Below, one piece after another: positions 27,598 to 37,195 of a DNA stretch of 64,000 nucleotides. Made by a program: the position numbers and the translations under genes. This stretch comes from Woeseia sp. (GTDB taxonomy: Bacteria; Pseudomonadota; Gammaproteobacteria; Steroidobacterales; UBA11654). Under the pieces are notes generated by a model. It did not search any database, was not told where the DNA came from, and saw only the letters and a program-made list of their open reading frames with translations. How positions within the stretch are numbered: the first letter of the stretch is position 1; every line of letters begins with the position of its first letter. The DNA is taken from the NCBI GenBank assembly GCA_019653755.1, contig BPCL01000002.1, positions 1-64,000 of the forward strand. The letters are read 5' to 3'.

Positions 27598-29405
27598 TGA
27601 CTAAGGTCAGTCATAATAATTTCACTGTGAAATTTGCCAATGTTAACGGGACTGGTTCCTCCAGTGCTAATGGCATGTTCATGAAAAGTATTTTTAGAAT
27701 GGGGATACCTGTGGTTGGTAAAAACTATTTTCCTTCAAACATCCAAGGGCTACCTACTTGGTATGAAGTTAGGGTAAGCGATAAAGGCTATTTAGCTCCT
27801 TCCGGGAGTGTGGATATTATGGTTGCAATGAATGCACAAACCTACGATGAAGATTTAGCGGCGGTAGAACCAGGCGGTTACCTTATTTATGACTCATCTT
27901 GGCCCAGAGAGGAGTTGATGATAAGAGATGATATTACTGTTCTAGGAGTTCCGCTCGCAAACATGTGCAATGAAAAATTCGATTCTGCTAGAGCCAGGAC
28001 ATTAATGAAGAATACTTCTTATGTCGGTGTTTTAGCTGCTTTGCTTGAAATGGATACTAAAGTTATCGAACAATTACTACTAGATACATTTGGCGATAAA
28101 AAACATTTAATTGATGCGAATAAGACAGCTCTTGATATGGGCTTTAATTACGCAAAAGAAAATTTTAAATGCCCGTTGCCTTATAGAGCTAAACCAATAA
28201 ATAAGACTGATGGTTATATTATGATTGATGGGAATGCTACTGCTGCCCTAGGCTGTCTTTTTGCTGGCGCAACCGTGGGTTCTTGGTATCCAATTACCCC
28301 CTCTACATCGCTAATGGATGCATTTAGCAGCTATTGCTCTTTTTACAGAAAAGATAAGAAAACAGGAAAGAATAATTACTCCATCATTCAAGCTGAAGAT
28401 GAATTGGCAGCCGTGGGAATGGCGCTCGGGGCAGGATGGAATGGAGCCAGATCATTTACTCCTACGAGTGGACCAGGGATTTCTTTGATGAGTGAGTTTA
28501 TAGGCTTTGGGTATTACTCCGAGATACCTACTGTAATCTTTGATGTTCAGAGAACAGGTCCTTCGACAGGAATGCCTACTCGCACTCAACAAGGAGACAT
28601 ATCTTTGTGTGCTTATGCTTCCCATGGTGATACTAGACATGTGTGTCTTTATCCAGCAAATCCCGAGGAAGCTTTTTATCTTTCAATTGAAGCGTTTGAT
28701 CTTGCTGAAAAACTCCAAACCCCAGTTTTTGTATTAAGCGATCTTGATATAGGTATGAATGATTGGATGATTAAGGATCTTGAATGGGACGACAAATTTA
28801 AACCGGACCGAGGCAAAGTGCTTTCATCTGAAGAGTTAGAAGAGATGGAAAATTATTATCGCTATCTGGATGTCGACGGAGATGGGGTTCCTTATCGAAC
28901 CATACCTGGCACCAACCCTAAAGGTTCATATTTTACAAGAGGATCTGGGCACAATAGGTTCGGTGGCTACACCGAGGATGCCTCAGAATATCAGGATGTT
29001 GTCGACCGTTTATTGGTTAAGTGGGAAACAGCAAAAACCCTCGTACCTAAGCCTGCAGTTTCATTTTCTAAGAACAACGATATTGGAATTATTAGTATTG
29101 GTAGCTGTGATGATGCAATTCGTGAAGCTAGAGATATTATGAAAAAGCAAGGTCAAAAAATGAACTATCTAAGAGTTAAAGCTTTTCCATTTACCAAAGA
29201 GGTTCAAAAGTTTTTGGACGCTCATAAGACAATATTTGTTATTGAACAGAATCGCGATGGACAGTTGGAAAAATTATTAATCTCGGAGACTAAAGTCGAT
29301 GCCAAAAAAATTAAATCTATTAGGCTCTATAATGGGATTCCAATCTTTCCAAAAGATGTCGTGGAAAAAATTCAGTCAGATCTCAAAGCAGGAAAAGCAG
29401 CATGA
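27597..29405 (+). CDS. korA: 2-oxoacid:acceptor oxidoreductase, alpha subunit (gamma-alpha fusion)
   Basis: A 602-residue intact subunit. Residues 1-190 form the gamma domain (NVNGTGSSSANGMFMKSIFRMG, YEVRVSDKGYLAPSG) that binds the partner. Residues 200-600 form the pyrimidine-binding alpha domain: GNATAALGCLFAGATVGSWYPITP, AEDELAAVGMALGAGWNGARSFTPTSGPGISLMSE, and the PTRTQQGD loop. The C-terminus (IFVIEQNRDGQLEKLL) is the usual transketolase-C fold. Such KorA subunits act with KorB to convert 2-oxoacids and CoA to acyl-CoA with reduction of ferredoxin. The specific oxoacid (2-oxoglutarate, pyruvate or branched chain) cannot be assigned here. Start and stop overlap both neighbours, so the three genes are tightly coupled. 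Confidence 0.92.
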   Translation: MTKVSHNNFTVKFANVNGTGSSSANGMFMKSIFRMGIPVVGKNYFPSNIQGLPTWYEVRVSDKGYLAPSGSVDIMVAMNAQTYDEDLAAVEPGGYLIYDSSWPREELMIRDDITVLGVPLANMCNEKFDSARARTLMKNTSYVGVLAALLEMDTKVIEQLLLDTFGDKKHLIDANKTALDMGFNYAKENFKCPLPYRAKPINKTDGYIMIDGNATAALGCLFAGATVGSWYPITPSTSLMDAFSSYCSFYRKDKKTGKNNYSIIQAEDELAAVGMALGAGWNGARSFTPTSGPGISLMSEFIGFGYYSEIPTVIFDVQRTGPSTGMPTRTQQGDISLCAYASHGDTRHVCLYPANPEEAFYLSIEAFDLAEKLQTPVFVLSDLDIGMNDWMIKDLEWDDKFKPDRGKVLSSEELEEMENYYRYLDVDGDGVPYRTIPGTNPKGSYFTRGSGHNRFGGYTEDASEYQDVVDRLLVKWETAKTLVPKPAVSFSKNNDIGIISIGSCDDAIREARDIMKKQGQKMNYLRVKAFPFTKEVQKFLDAHKTIFVIEQNRDGQLEKLLISETKVDAKKIKSIRLYNGIPIFPKDVVEKIQSDLKAGKAA

Positions 29406-30456
29406 GTTATATAAAGAAGCCAAAAATAATAAGAGATAATGATCCTAGAAATAAGCTGGGGATGACTTTTGATGATTATGAGGGCGTGATGTCGACTCTC
29501 TGTGCCGGTTGTGGACATGATTCTATTACTGGCGCGATTATTCAAACCGTTTTTGATTTAAATATTGAGCCACACAGAATGATAAAACTAAGTGGTATTG
29601 GCTGCTCTCAAAAACACCTGCTTATTTTGCCAGTCAGTCCCACGGCTTCAATTCAGTTCATGGACGCATGCCATCAGTAGCTACTGGGGCCAATGCAGCT
29701 AATAGTGAACTGCTTTGTATAGGTGTTTCGGGGATGGAGATACACTTTCTATTGGAATGGGGCAGTTCTCTCATGCCGTTAGAAGAAATCTTAATATGCT
29801 TTATATTATTGAAAACAATGGAGTCTATGGATTAACCAAAGGCCAGTTTTCTGCCTCCGCAGATGTTGGCTCAACAGCCAAAAAAGGGGCCGCCAATCTA
29901 CAGACACCAATTGACCCTTGTTCGGTAGCAATTACTTTAGGAGCAACCTTCGTTGCTAGGAGCTTTTCAGGGGATAAGGACCAACTGATTCCATTACTTA
30001 AGGCGGGATTAATGCATCGAGGATTTGCAATGATTGATGTCATTTCACCTTGCGTAACATTCAATGACCATGAGGGCTCAACAAAAAGTTACATGAGCAC
30101 CAGAGAGACAAAACGAGAGGCGGTCTATACAGACTATATAGCTCCATTCTCAGAAATCGAAGTTCAATATGAAGAAGGCTCAAGTTTAAAAGGTAGATCT
30201 CCATGAGGGTGGCAAGGTTCTTTTACGAAAGACAGATGATAGCTTTAGCCCTCTTGATAGAAGTCAGTCAATTAATGGCATTAAAGAAGCCTCTGACAAA
30301 GGAGAAATATTAACAGGACTTTTGTATATTAATGAGTCTCAGCCTGATTTCACAGAAGTTGAAAATACAATTGATGGGGCTTTAAACTCAGTCAGTTACG
30401 ATGATTTATGTCCAGGTTCTAAGGCACTAAATAAGTTACTCGATAATTACAAATAG
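29402..30456 (+). CDS. korB: 2-oxoacid:acceptor oxidoreductase, beta subunit (three frameshifts)
   Basis: About 351 residues after correction. The track shows 29402-29680 and 29715-30206, while the last 250 bases are missed. The N-terminus has STLCAGCGHDSITGAI, the first iron-sulfur/TPP motif. After a missing base at about 29609 the frame resumes as KTPAYFASQSHGFNSVHGRMPSVATGANAANSELL. A missing G near 29733 is needed to read VSGDGDTLSIGMGQFSHAVRRN. The TPP site continues with NNGVYGLTKGQFS and FNDHEGS. An extra G near 30192 breaks the tail, which reads on as VDLHEGGKVLLRKTDDS to the TAG at 30454. All three breaks sit next to short runs. It overlaps korA by four bases (ATGA). The product is the TPP-binding half of the enzyme. 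Confidence 0.86.
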
Positions 30457-30467
30457 ACAGTGACTTG

Positions 30468-31911
30468 ATGCTCAGTAGCTTTATTAATCAAAACACGTCC
30501 CGACTGCTATTATTTTTCATCTGTTTTTTTGTCACTTTTCCCATTTATGGCCAACGTACCTTACCCGAAGAGATTGAATTATTAGCCAATAAGCACAATA
30601 TTCCAATTGATAGCCTTAGCATCATTCTGCAACCGCTGAATTCAGACACTAGACTGATAAACCTCAACGCAGAGGTACACCGAACTCCGGCATCAGTTGC
30701 AAAACTATTTACGGCATTTGTGGCAATGGATCATTTAGGTCCCGATTATCATTGGACCACAGAAGTATTTAGCACAGACAGCATCAAGGATGGAGTGGTT
30801 GATTCATTGATTTTTAAAGGTGGTGGTGATCCCTATATAACTATTGAACGTTTAGACACCATGGTTTTAGCCTTGAGAAACCTTGGAATAAAAACCATTA
30901 ATGATGGTCTGATTGTTGAGCAGAGTTTTTTTAAGCAACACCAAACGTCCACGGCAGATTTTGATAATGATCCACTGCGTCCATACAATATTATGCACAC
31001 TTCATTACTGATTAATTCAAATACGATCGATTTTAAAATCAAGAAATATTCAAACAACACCATCAAGATTGTCCCAGATTTTCTACCTGAAGGAGTATTC
31101 TTTAGAAACGAATTAGAATTAGGATCAGGTTCATGCAGTCAGTTTAGAGACAACGTTCAATTTACCCAAATTATTGAGGAGCAATATCCGCCTCATATTG
31201 TTCTTCTGGTAGATGGTCACTACCCAAGAAATTGTTTTGAGTTTGAACATGATCTTTCTTTAACTGATGCGAATCATTACTTTTTTGGCGCCTTTAAAAA
31301 TCTCTGGTTGAAATCGGGTGGTTCATTCAATGGTTACATCAGAGAAGCAAAAGTTCCTTTCTTAAAAAAGCCCATTATGACTTTTGATTCACCGAGTCTT
31401 GATGAAATTATTATTGAAGGTGTTAAAGAGAGCGATAACTTGATTGCTAGAAATTTATTTTTAAGTTTGAATCAATCGAGTGACAAGAGCTATAGAGCTT
31501 CTAGAAGAATTATGAGAAAAGTTCTAAACAGTAATGATGTATCAATGACTTACAATACTTTTTTTGAAAATGGATCCGGATTATCAAGGAAAACGAAAGT
31601 AAAGCCGGAAACGATATTAAGTTTACTTATAGCAATAAGAGAGCATCCATCTTCAGATACACTGATAAAATCATTCCAGTCTCTGGCGTGGACGGAACGA
31701 TCGAGAGGAAATATAAAACCGATTTATTAAAAGAAAACTTAAGCTTAAAACAGGGACTTTGGACGGTGTTAGTGGTTTAGCAGGCTTTATTACTGGAGTA
31801 TCTGGGAAAGAGTATGCTTTTGTTTTTCTTCATAATGATATTCCAGATCATCCATATAAGATCTCATCCTTCCGAGAGGGTCTCCTTAATTGGGCGGTGA
31901 GCGATATTTAG
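30468..31911 (+). CDS. dacB: D-alanyl-D-alanine carboxypeptidase/endopeptidase, PBP4 type (two frameshifts)
   Basis: About 481 residues after correction, close to the E. coli DacB size. The start is the ATG at 30468 (the track uses TTG at 30465). Signal peptide: LLLFFICFFVTFPIYG. Active-site motifs: SxxK in TPASVAKLF, SxN in KESDNLIARN, and KTG, which is only visible after two missing As are restored. The first is at about 31670, giving LIKIIPVSGVDGTIERKYKTD. The second is at about 31750, giving LSLKTGTLDGVSGLAGFITG. The tail then runs to the TAG at 31909. It trims or opens peptidoglycan crosslinks in the periplasm. Its stop overlaps the convergent msrQ stop by four bases (TTAG). Confidence 0.88.
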
Positions 31912-32487
31912 TTACTGGCTATTTTTGTGCTAATTCTCAGACGCCATATTATGAGTGCAGTCATTAAAATAGCATCTATCACGGCTTCATAACCAATCAC
32001 TTTTTCTTGCCAGAAGAAATGCCACACTCCTAGAACCGCTGCTGTATAGACTAGACCACTCATCGTTGTTCTATTTTTATTAAACCAATCTTGGAACGAA
32101 TTAAATGAAGCTAAGCCAACTATTAATAAACATAGAAATCCAGCCCATCCGACAATCAGATAAGGGGTTTCGATGATATCGATAACAATTACTCCAAGGT
32201 CACCCGCTTGGTCAATCATGGCATAACAAAGGAAGTGGTTTAAGACATAGAAAAAAGCAACTAGACCAATTGGTTTTGGTAATGTTTTAAAGACCTCAAA
32301 TTTAGAATAGTAATAAAGAGGCGTTATCAATAAAGTAATAATTAGAAACCTGATGCTCCATATGCCCGTATCATGAATTATAGCTTCCACAGGATTGGCT
32401 CCCAAGCCACCAAAAAAACCGAAAGGCTCTAAAATTTAGCAAGATATAAGGTAAGAAGCTTACTAATAGAATGAGTCGAGTGAACAT
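31908..32487 (-). CDS. msrQ: MsrQ heme-binding membrane subunit (one frameshift)
   Basis: A membrane protein of about 193 residues with six hydrophobic segments that carries electrons from the quinone or flavin pool to MsrP. The track starts at 32405 inside the first helix region. The likely start is the ATG ending at 32487, 25 bases after the msrP stop, with an AAAGG site just upstream: MFTRLILLVSFLPYILLN. One extra base at about 32430-32445 breaks the frame before EPFGFFGGLGANPVEAIIHDTG. Histidine heme ligands are visible in AIIHDTGIW, YVLNHFLCYAM and AVLGVWHFFW. The order msrP-msrQ is the classical arrangement. The stop overlaps convergent dacB. Confidence 0.88.
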
Positions 32488-32511
32488 CTTCATCCTTTGA
32501 TAGTGATTTAC

Positions 32512-33472
32512 TTAGAAATTACGTCTAAGATTTATGCCGGTGTATAGATTTGCAACTTCTTCGGCATAACCATTGAACATGAGTGTGGGTTGTTTGGTTC
32601 CGAAAAATCCTGAGCCTATTCTTCTTTCCCTCGCCTGACTCCATCTTGGGTGATCGACACTTGGATTAACATTAGCTAGAAAGCCGTATTCGTTTGGAGC
32701 TGAAATATTCCAACTGGTTGGAGGTTCATTGGATTGGAAATGAATCTTATTAATTGACTTTATGCTTTTGAACCCGTATTTCCAGGGACCACCAAGCGCA
32801 TAGGAGCACCGTTTTGATTTAATAATTCTTTACCGTATAAACCCACAGCGATAATTGTTAATGGATGCATTGCTTCTTCGATACTTAATCCTTCAATATA
32901 AGGCCAGTTTAGAACGGGTCTTCTTTGGCCTGGCATTTCTTTAGGCCTATAAACAGTCTCAAAGGCAACGTATTTTGCATCCAATCTTGGTTCTAATTTC
33001 TCGATGATTTTAGCCAGCGGTATACCAACCCAAGGAATAACCATTGACCATGCTTCAACACATCTTAGTCGATATATCCGTTCTTCTAGAGCGTTAAAGT
33101 CGATAAGATCATCAAGATCAAAAACACCGGTCTTTTTAGCTTTCCCGCTGACTTTTACTGTCCATGGCTTAGGTTGAAATTGACCACTGTTATTAAAGGG
33201 ATCGGTTTTTTGCATGCCAAACTCATAGAAATTATTATAGGTTGTTATGTCTTCATAACTATTGAGTGTTTCGTTAGTTGAGTATTTTGAGTTATTCAGA
33301 AATTGCAAATTAGACTCTCAGCTATAAGGCGATTTGACGATAAAAAGGATGTTGTTAATCCTGTGCTTAATATGCCTAAAGTTTTTAGGATGGAGCGCCG
33401 ATTATGATAGACAGATTCTGGGGTAATCTCACTTGACTTAATCTTATTATTTAATTTTCTTTTTGCTTGCAT
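32512..33472 (-). CDS. msrP: MsrP periplasmic methionine sulfoxide reductase, molybdopterin subunit (two frameshifts)
   Basis: About 320 residues in all. The track shows only 32760-33308. The true start is the ATG ending at 33472 ([30 protein letters not shown]), which carries a Tat-type signal with NRRSILK. One base is missing at about 33313, after which [14 protein letters not shown] and PWTVKVSG follow. The molybdopterin cysteine is in [21 protein letters not shown] second missing base at about 32783 (VVPW, not VVPG) restores [12 protein letters not shown]...[36 protein letters not shown] and the true stop. MsrP repairs oxidised methionines in exported proteins. It forms an operon with msrQ, and msrA is 4 kb away. 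Confidence 0.9.
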
Positions 33473-33538
33473 CCAAATACCTCGAATAATATATCCGTAT
33501 CTTAACGGATTCCTAGATAGACGCCAACCTAGTCAAAT

Positions 33539-33553
33539 GAGACAATGTGTCTC
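33539..33553 (+). repeat. Small inverted repeat just upstream of dctP
   Basis: GAGACA-ATG-TGTCTC, a perfect six-base arm hairpin with a three-base loop. It ends a few bases before the TGAGG ribosome site of the DctP-like gene at 33569. It has no T-run, so it is not a normal terminator. It could be an operator half-site pair or a chance hairpin. Confidence 0.3.
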
Positions 33554-33568
33554 TTATTGAGGTTACTA

Positions 33569-34570
33569 ATGAAATACAAACCACTTTTATTCACACTAAT
33601 TCTCCTTATAGGAGGATGTGATGGAGGCAGCCAAGAGGCTTCTCTGTCAATGACTGTTGGTGGCACAGGTATACCAAATACTGTTGGAGAGCAGCATTTC
33701 TTAGATTTTGAACAAGAAGTTAACCTTGGCATCCCAGAGATGGAAACTAAGCTTCTAGTCTATGGTCAACTTGGATCTGAGGAAAACCTTGTTTCTGGTT
33801 TAAGAAGAAATCGAGTTCAATTCGCGAATCTTTCAGCAATTATTGTTTCCACATTGGTTCCTGAAACTGCACTACTCTACGCACCTTATTTGTTTGATTC
33901 TGCCGAAGAGGCCGATTTTATCTATGATAATTATTTAACTTCTATTTTTACTGAATTACTGGCAGAGAAGAACCTGCAATTTATTGCCTGGAGTGAAATA
34001 GGTTTCCACAATGTCTATGCAAAAGAACCGATACTAAATCCTCAGGATGCAAAAGGAAAACGCTATAGAGTTTCTGCAAGCTTAAGCTCTAGATATTTTG
34101 CTGAAGCTATAGGTGCTGATCTAATTCCAATGGGATATGGAGAAATAGTCCAATCACTACAAACAGATTTAATTGAAGCAGGAGATAATTCGGTGGCTCT
34201 TTATGTAAAAACAGGAAAAGAACAAGAGGCTCCTCATTACACCTTAACTGAACATTCCTTAGGAATGTCGATTATGGTCGCAAGAAAAGAATGGTGGGAT
34301 GATCTCAATGCCGAGCAACAACTAATAATTAAATCTGCATGGCCAGCAGCAACAGAGTCAAGACGCTTATTGAGAGCTGAGGCTGATGAGGATTTATCGA
34401 ATGCTGAGAAAATGGGCATTAGTGTTTATGAGTTAAATCAAGAACAGCGCCAATTGTGGAAAGATGCTACCCAAGGTCAAGTTCAACGATTGGCTAATCA
34501 GATTGGCGGGCGATCAAACGAATTACTTGAATTAATTAACGCCGGAAAAAAAGAATTTAAAGCTCAGTGA
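33569..34570 (+). CDS. TRAP transporter substrate-binding lipoprotein (DctP family)
   Basis: About 333 residues. The start at 33569 (the track uses 33545) follows TGAGG and gives a lipoprotein signal with lipobox LLIGGC. DctP family segments: GEQHFLDFEQEVN, FANLSAIIVSTLVPETALLYAPYLFDSAEEADF, FIAWSEIGFHNVYAKEPI, and the ligand arginine in GKRYRVSASLSS. GLSM and ARKEWWDDLNAEQQ near the end are also typical. TRAP systems use a Na+ or H+ gradient to import carboxylates or other small acids. No DctQ or DctM membrane genes are near, so the protein is an orphan here. It is followed ten bases later by an MFS gene. Confidence 0.87.
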   Translation: MKYKPLLFTLILLIGGCDGGSQEASLSMTVGGTGIPNTVGEQHFLDFEQEVNLGIPEMETKLLVYGQLGSEENLVSGLRRNRVQFANLSAIIVSTLVPETALLYAPYLFDSAEEADFIYDNYLTSIFTELLAEKNLQFIAWSEIGFHNVYAKEPILNPQDAKGKRYRVSASLSSRYFAEAIGADLIPMGYGEIVQSLQTDLIEAGDNSVALYVKTGKEQEAPHYTLTEHSLGMSIMVARKEWWDDLNAEQQLIIKSAWPAATESRRLLRAEADEDLSNAEKMGISVYELNQEQRQLWKDATQGQVQRLANQIGGRSNELLELINAGKKEFKAQ

Positions 34571-34580
34571 GCTCATAGAG

Positions 34581-35741
34581 ATGAGCAATCAGAACAGGTT
34601 AAAGAATCTTGCAAAAGTTATGCTGGCCATTACTCTTGTTGGAGTAATCATTGGTATTAATCTTCCTTTAAGCTCCCTGACCCTTCAAACCTGGGGCACT
34701 TCAACATCTGTGATAGGGTTTGCTGCATCTATGACTGGATTAGCAACCGTCGTTATTACGCCATTCTTTTCAAAGTTGATCAATCGTTTTGGGCAAATGG
34801 GCATCATGAGATTTTGTTTGGTTGTTTTACCAATTGCGATTGCTTTGTTACCTGTTTTCCAAAATATATACATCTGGTTTTTACTCAGGTTTATCATTGG
34901 TGTTGTTGCGACGGGAGTCTGGTTGTTAAGTGAGGTATGGATTAATGCATTGGCTGAAGATCAACATCGAGGCAAGATTATCGCATTGTATTCTTCATTG
35001 ATCTCTTTAGGGCTTATCGTTGGAGTTCTCATTTCATCGTTAATCCCAATTGAGACAGGAGGAGGTTTCTATGTCTCTGCCGGGATCGCAGTTATTTCTG
35101 CAATCCCTTTGTGGAAAATGGATGATTTGCCTGACTTTGATGCAGTGGAAGATATTTCTTTCTATAGGTATTTGGTTACAGCGCCAGGGTTGATGGGATC
35201 AAGCTGGATGATGGGTTTTCTCTATGCCGCGACTGCCGCATTGCTCCCTATCTTTGCTCTTCCATTTGTCGAGGGCGACTATGCACAATCATCAAGGACG
35301 GTCGCATGGCTGGCAAGTGGAGAATTGACACTGCCACTTTTTGTAGGCTGGTTGGCGGATCGATATGATAAAACCAGACTAATGATTTATATATCGTGTG
35401 TCAGCGTCATTGCTTTGGCTATTTTGCCAGTTATTTTTGATATTCCTGTAATGCGTTTTTTATTTCTTTTTATTATTGGCGGATCAATCATGAGCTTCTA
35501 TTCACTAGGGCTCACTTTGCTTGGTCAAGAATTTAAAGGAAAGGTTTTGGCTTCTGCTAATGCCAGTTTTATCTTTTTCCTATCGCTAGGAGAGATATTA
35601 GGCCCACCTGTTGTTGGGGCAGCCATGGATCTATTTGGCAATAATGCTTTTGGTTGGTTTATGGCATTGATAGGCTTGATCTATCTTATAATCTTCATTG
35701 GCTCAAACGCATCAGGTAAGTTAAAAATTAAAAAAATTTAA
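34581..35741 (+). CDS. MFS transporter (YcaD-like)
   Basis: A 386-residue, twelve-segment transporter with no frameshift. Characteristic pieces: NLPLSSLTLQTWGTSTSVIGFAASMTG (helix 1-2), GVWLLSEVWINALAEDQHRGKIIALYSSLISLG (motif of the YcaD/CynX-like group), and GWLADRYDKTRLM as the cytoplasmic loop. The short length and WINALAEDQHRGKI suggest the quinolone-resistance/YcaD type family. The substrate is unknown. It runs with the DctP gene ten bases upstream. Its stop shares TTAA with the convergent TPR gene. Confidence 0.87.
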   Translation: MSNQNRLKNLAKVMLAITLVGVIIGINLPLSSLTLQTWGTSTSVIGFAASMTGLATVVITPFFSKLINRFGQMGIMRFCLVVLPIAIALLPVFQNIYIWFLLRFIIGVVATGVWLLSEVWINALAEDQHRGKIIALYSSLISLGLIVGVLISSLIPIETGGGFYVSAGIAVISAIPLWKMDDLPDFDAVEDISFYRYLVTAPGLMGSSWMMGFLYAATAALLPIFALPFVEGDYAQSSRTVAWLASGELTLPLFVGWLADRYDKTRLMIYISCVSVIALAILPVIFDIPVMRFLFLFIIGGSIMSFYSLGLTLLGQEFKGKVLASANASFIFFLSLGEILGPPVVGAAMDLFGNNAFGWFMALIGLIYLIIFIGSNASGKLKIKKI

Positions 35742-37115
35742 GCAATGGGGTTTTCTAAAGGCTCATCTTCTTTGTTTTCAGGCTTATCTTGTGGTTTCTT
35801 TTCTGGCTTATCTTCGAGTGGGTAGTCGTATTCATGCCTGAAGTTAATGCCCTTTGATTCTTGTTTCCTCTGCATCAATATAAACAGGTCGATACACTGT
35901 GTTTTTGATAACTGATATTGCAACTCTGTCAATTAAACCTTCTGGATCAGATTCTATAATTTGAATATTTTCTGTTTTGCCACCAATTCCGATGTCATAG
36001 CTCAAAGAAATATTACCTTTTTCATAGAGAGAATCTTCCTCTAGGCTTTCTGGTATTGGATAAGTATTTGGAATTAAAATATTACGAACCTTGATTGGTT
36101 TGGAGAAGCGCTCAACAATAATTTCCCTCATATCCTCATCTTCTTCTATGATAGCCCAACAATCTTCATAGGCTTTCATGCCCGATTGAACTCTACCAAA
36201 ACTGGTGTATGTGTCGCCTAAATCTAGTAAGACTTCAAATTTCATCATCAAATCTTGATTATCTGTTTCTTCTATAACCTCTAAAGCTTTTTTTAGTGGG
36301 CTTAAACTTTTGAAAATATCTATGGCTTCTCTGCGATGAGAAAAGGAAATATTTTTATAAGTTTCGATCATAGGTTTAATGTCTTCAGAATCTCTATCTT
36401 CTTGTCTATCCAGAAGTTCCTGATGAACTTCTCGCTCAAGAAAGATCTGACCAGTTCGTTTATACCAACGTGCCAGTTTATTAAGAGATTCATCCACATT
36501 GGAATTAATCACCCCAAAGTGTTTTTTATTTACATAGACTTGAAATGTTTGATGATGATTGGCTTGCTTAAAATCCCTTGTGCCAATATAACTTTCAGTC
36601 AATGTGTCATGAAGTTTAAGTTGAGCCAGATTATGGAATCCTTCATTGACATGATTGATTCTTAAGGCTCTTTCAAGGATATCAATCGCTTCTTGATATT
36701 GTCCAAATCGATTCAGCGTCAAACCAAAGCCATACAAGGGTTCTATTAATTCCGGTGAGATAATATTTTGATTGGCTTCAATTAATTCAATGCATCTAAG
36801 AAATATCAATTGTGCATTTTCAAAACCCTTCTACCATATAGTATGCGCTAGCAAGATTATTAAGGGGTGTGATCAGCTTAAAACTTTTTTCACCATAGAT
36901 TTCTTCAGTAAGCGTGACGATTCTTGATGCAGGTAATATGCTTTGCTTAAATCTTTCGGCATCATAAAGATCAAGGAATTCCTGTTGCAAATCCCTTCTA
37001 TCAGCAAGCTTTTCATTGGGATCAGATCATTGGCCGCTATTGGCACTGAGATGGATGCAATAATTATTAGTCCTGAGAAGTGAACCATAATTTGCCTTAG
37101 TCTATTTTTTACCAT
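35738..37115 (-). CDS. Periplasmic TPR protein with TonB C-terminal domain (three frameshifts)
   Basis: About 459 residues after repair. The track shows fragments 36873-37115, 35844-36809 and 35738-35932. The N-terminus is MVKNRLRQIMVHFSGLIIIASISVPIAA, a probable signal or anchor. TPR-like helices follow (LTPLNNLASAYYMVEGF-type, ALRINHVNEGFHNLAQLKLHDTL, VLLDLGDTYTSFGRVQSGMKAYEDC). The last 80 residues are a TonB_C-like domain: ISLSYDIGIGGKTENIQIIESDPEGL, then VISVIKNTVYRPVYID. A proline/lysine tail (KPEKKPQDKPENKED) closes the protein. Breaks lie near 37020 (missing A), 36830 (extra T) and 35855 (extra G). The role is unknown. TPR-TonB_C proteins may act as accessory energy transducers or periplasmic scaffolds. 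Confidence 0.75.
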
Positions 37116-37195
37116 CTTCTTATTGCCTTTGAATTAGCTAGTTATTAATTTATCATATCTGTCTATTTTTACGACAAAGTGAGAATAAAACTAAT

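Noticed and set aside
29402-30456. Programmed frameshifting or recoding in korB and other genes
   Set aside because: The shifts lack a consistent slippery site or downstream structure, occur in both directions and hit many unrelated genes, so errors are more likely.
33539-33553. Terminator between msrP and dctP
   Set aside because: The hairpin has a short stem and no T-run; it is kept only as a low-confidence repeat.
36336-36665. 109-residue plus-strand ORF within the TPR gene
   Set aside because: It is antisense to a supported coding region, has no ribosome site or recognisable domain, and looks like an ORF shadow.
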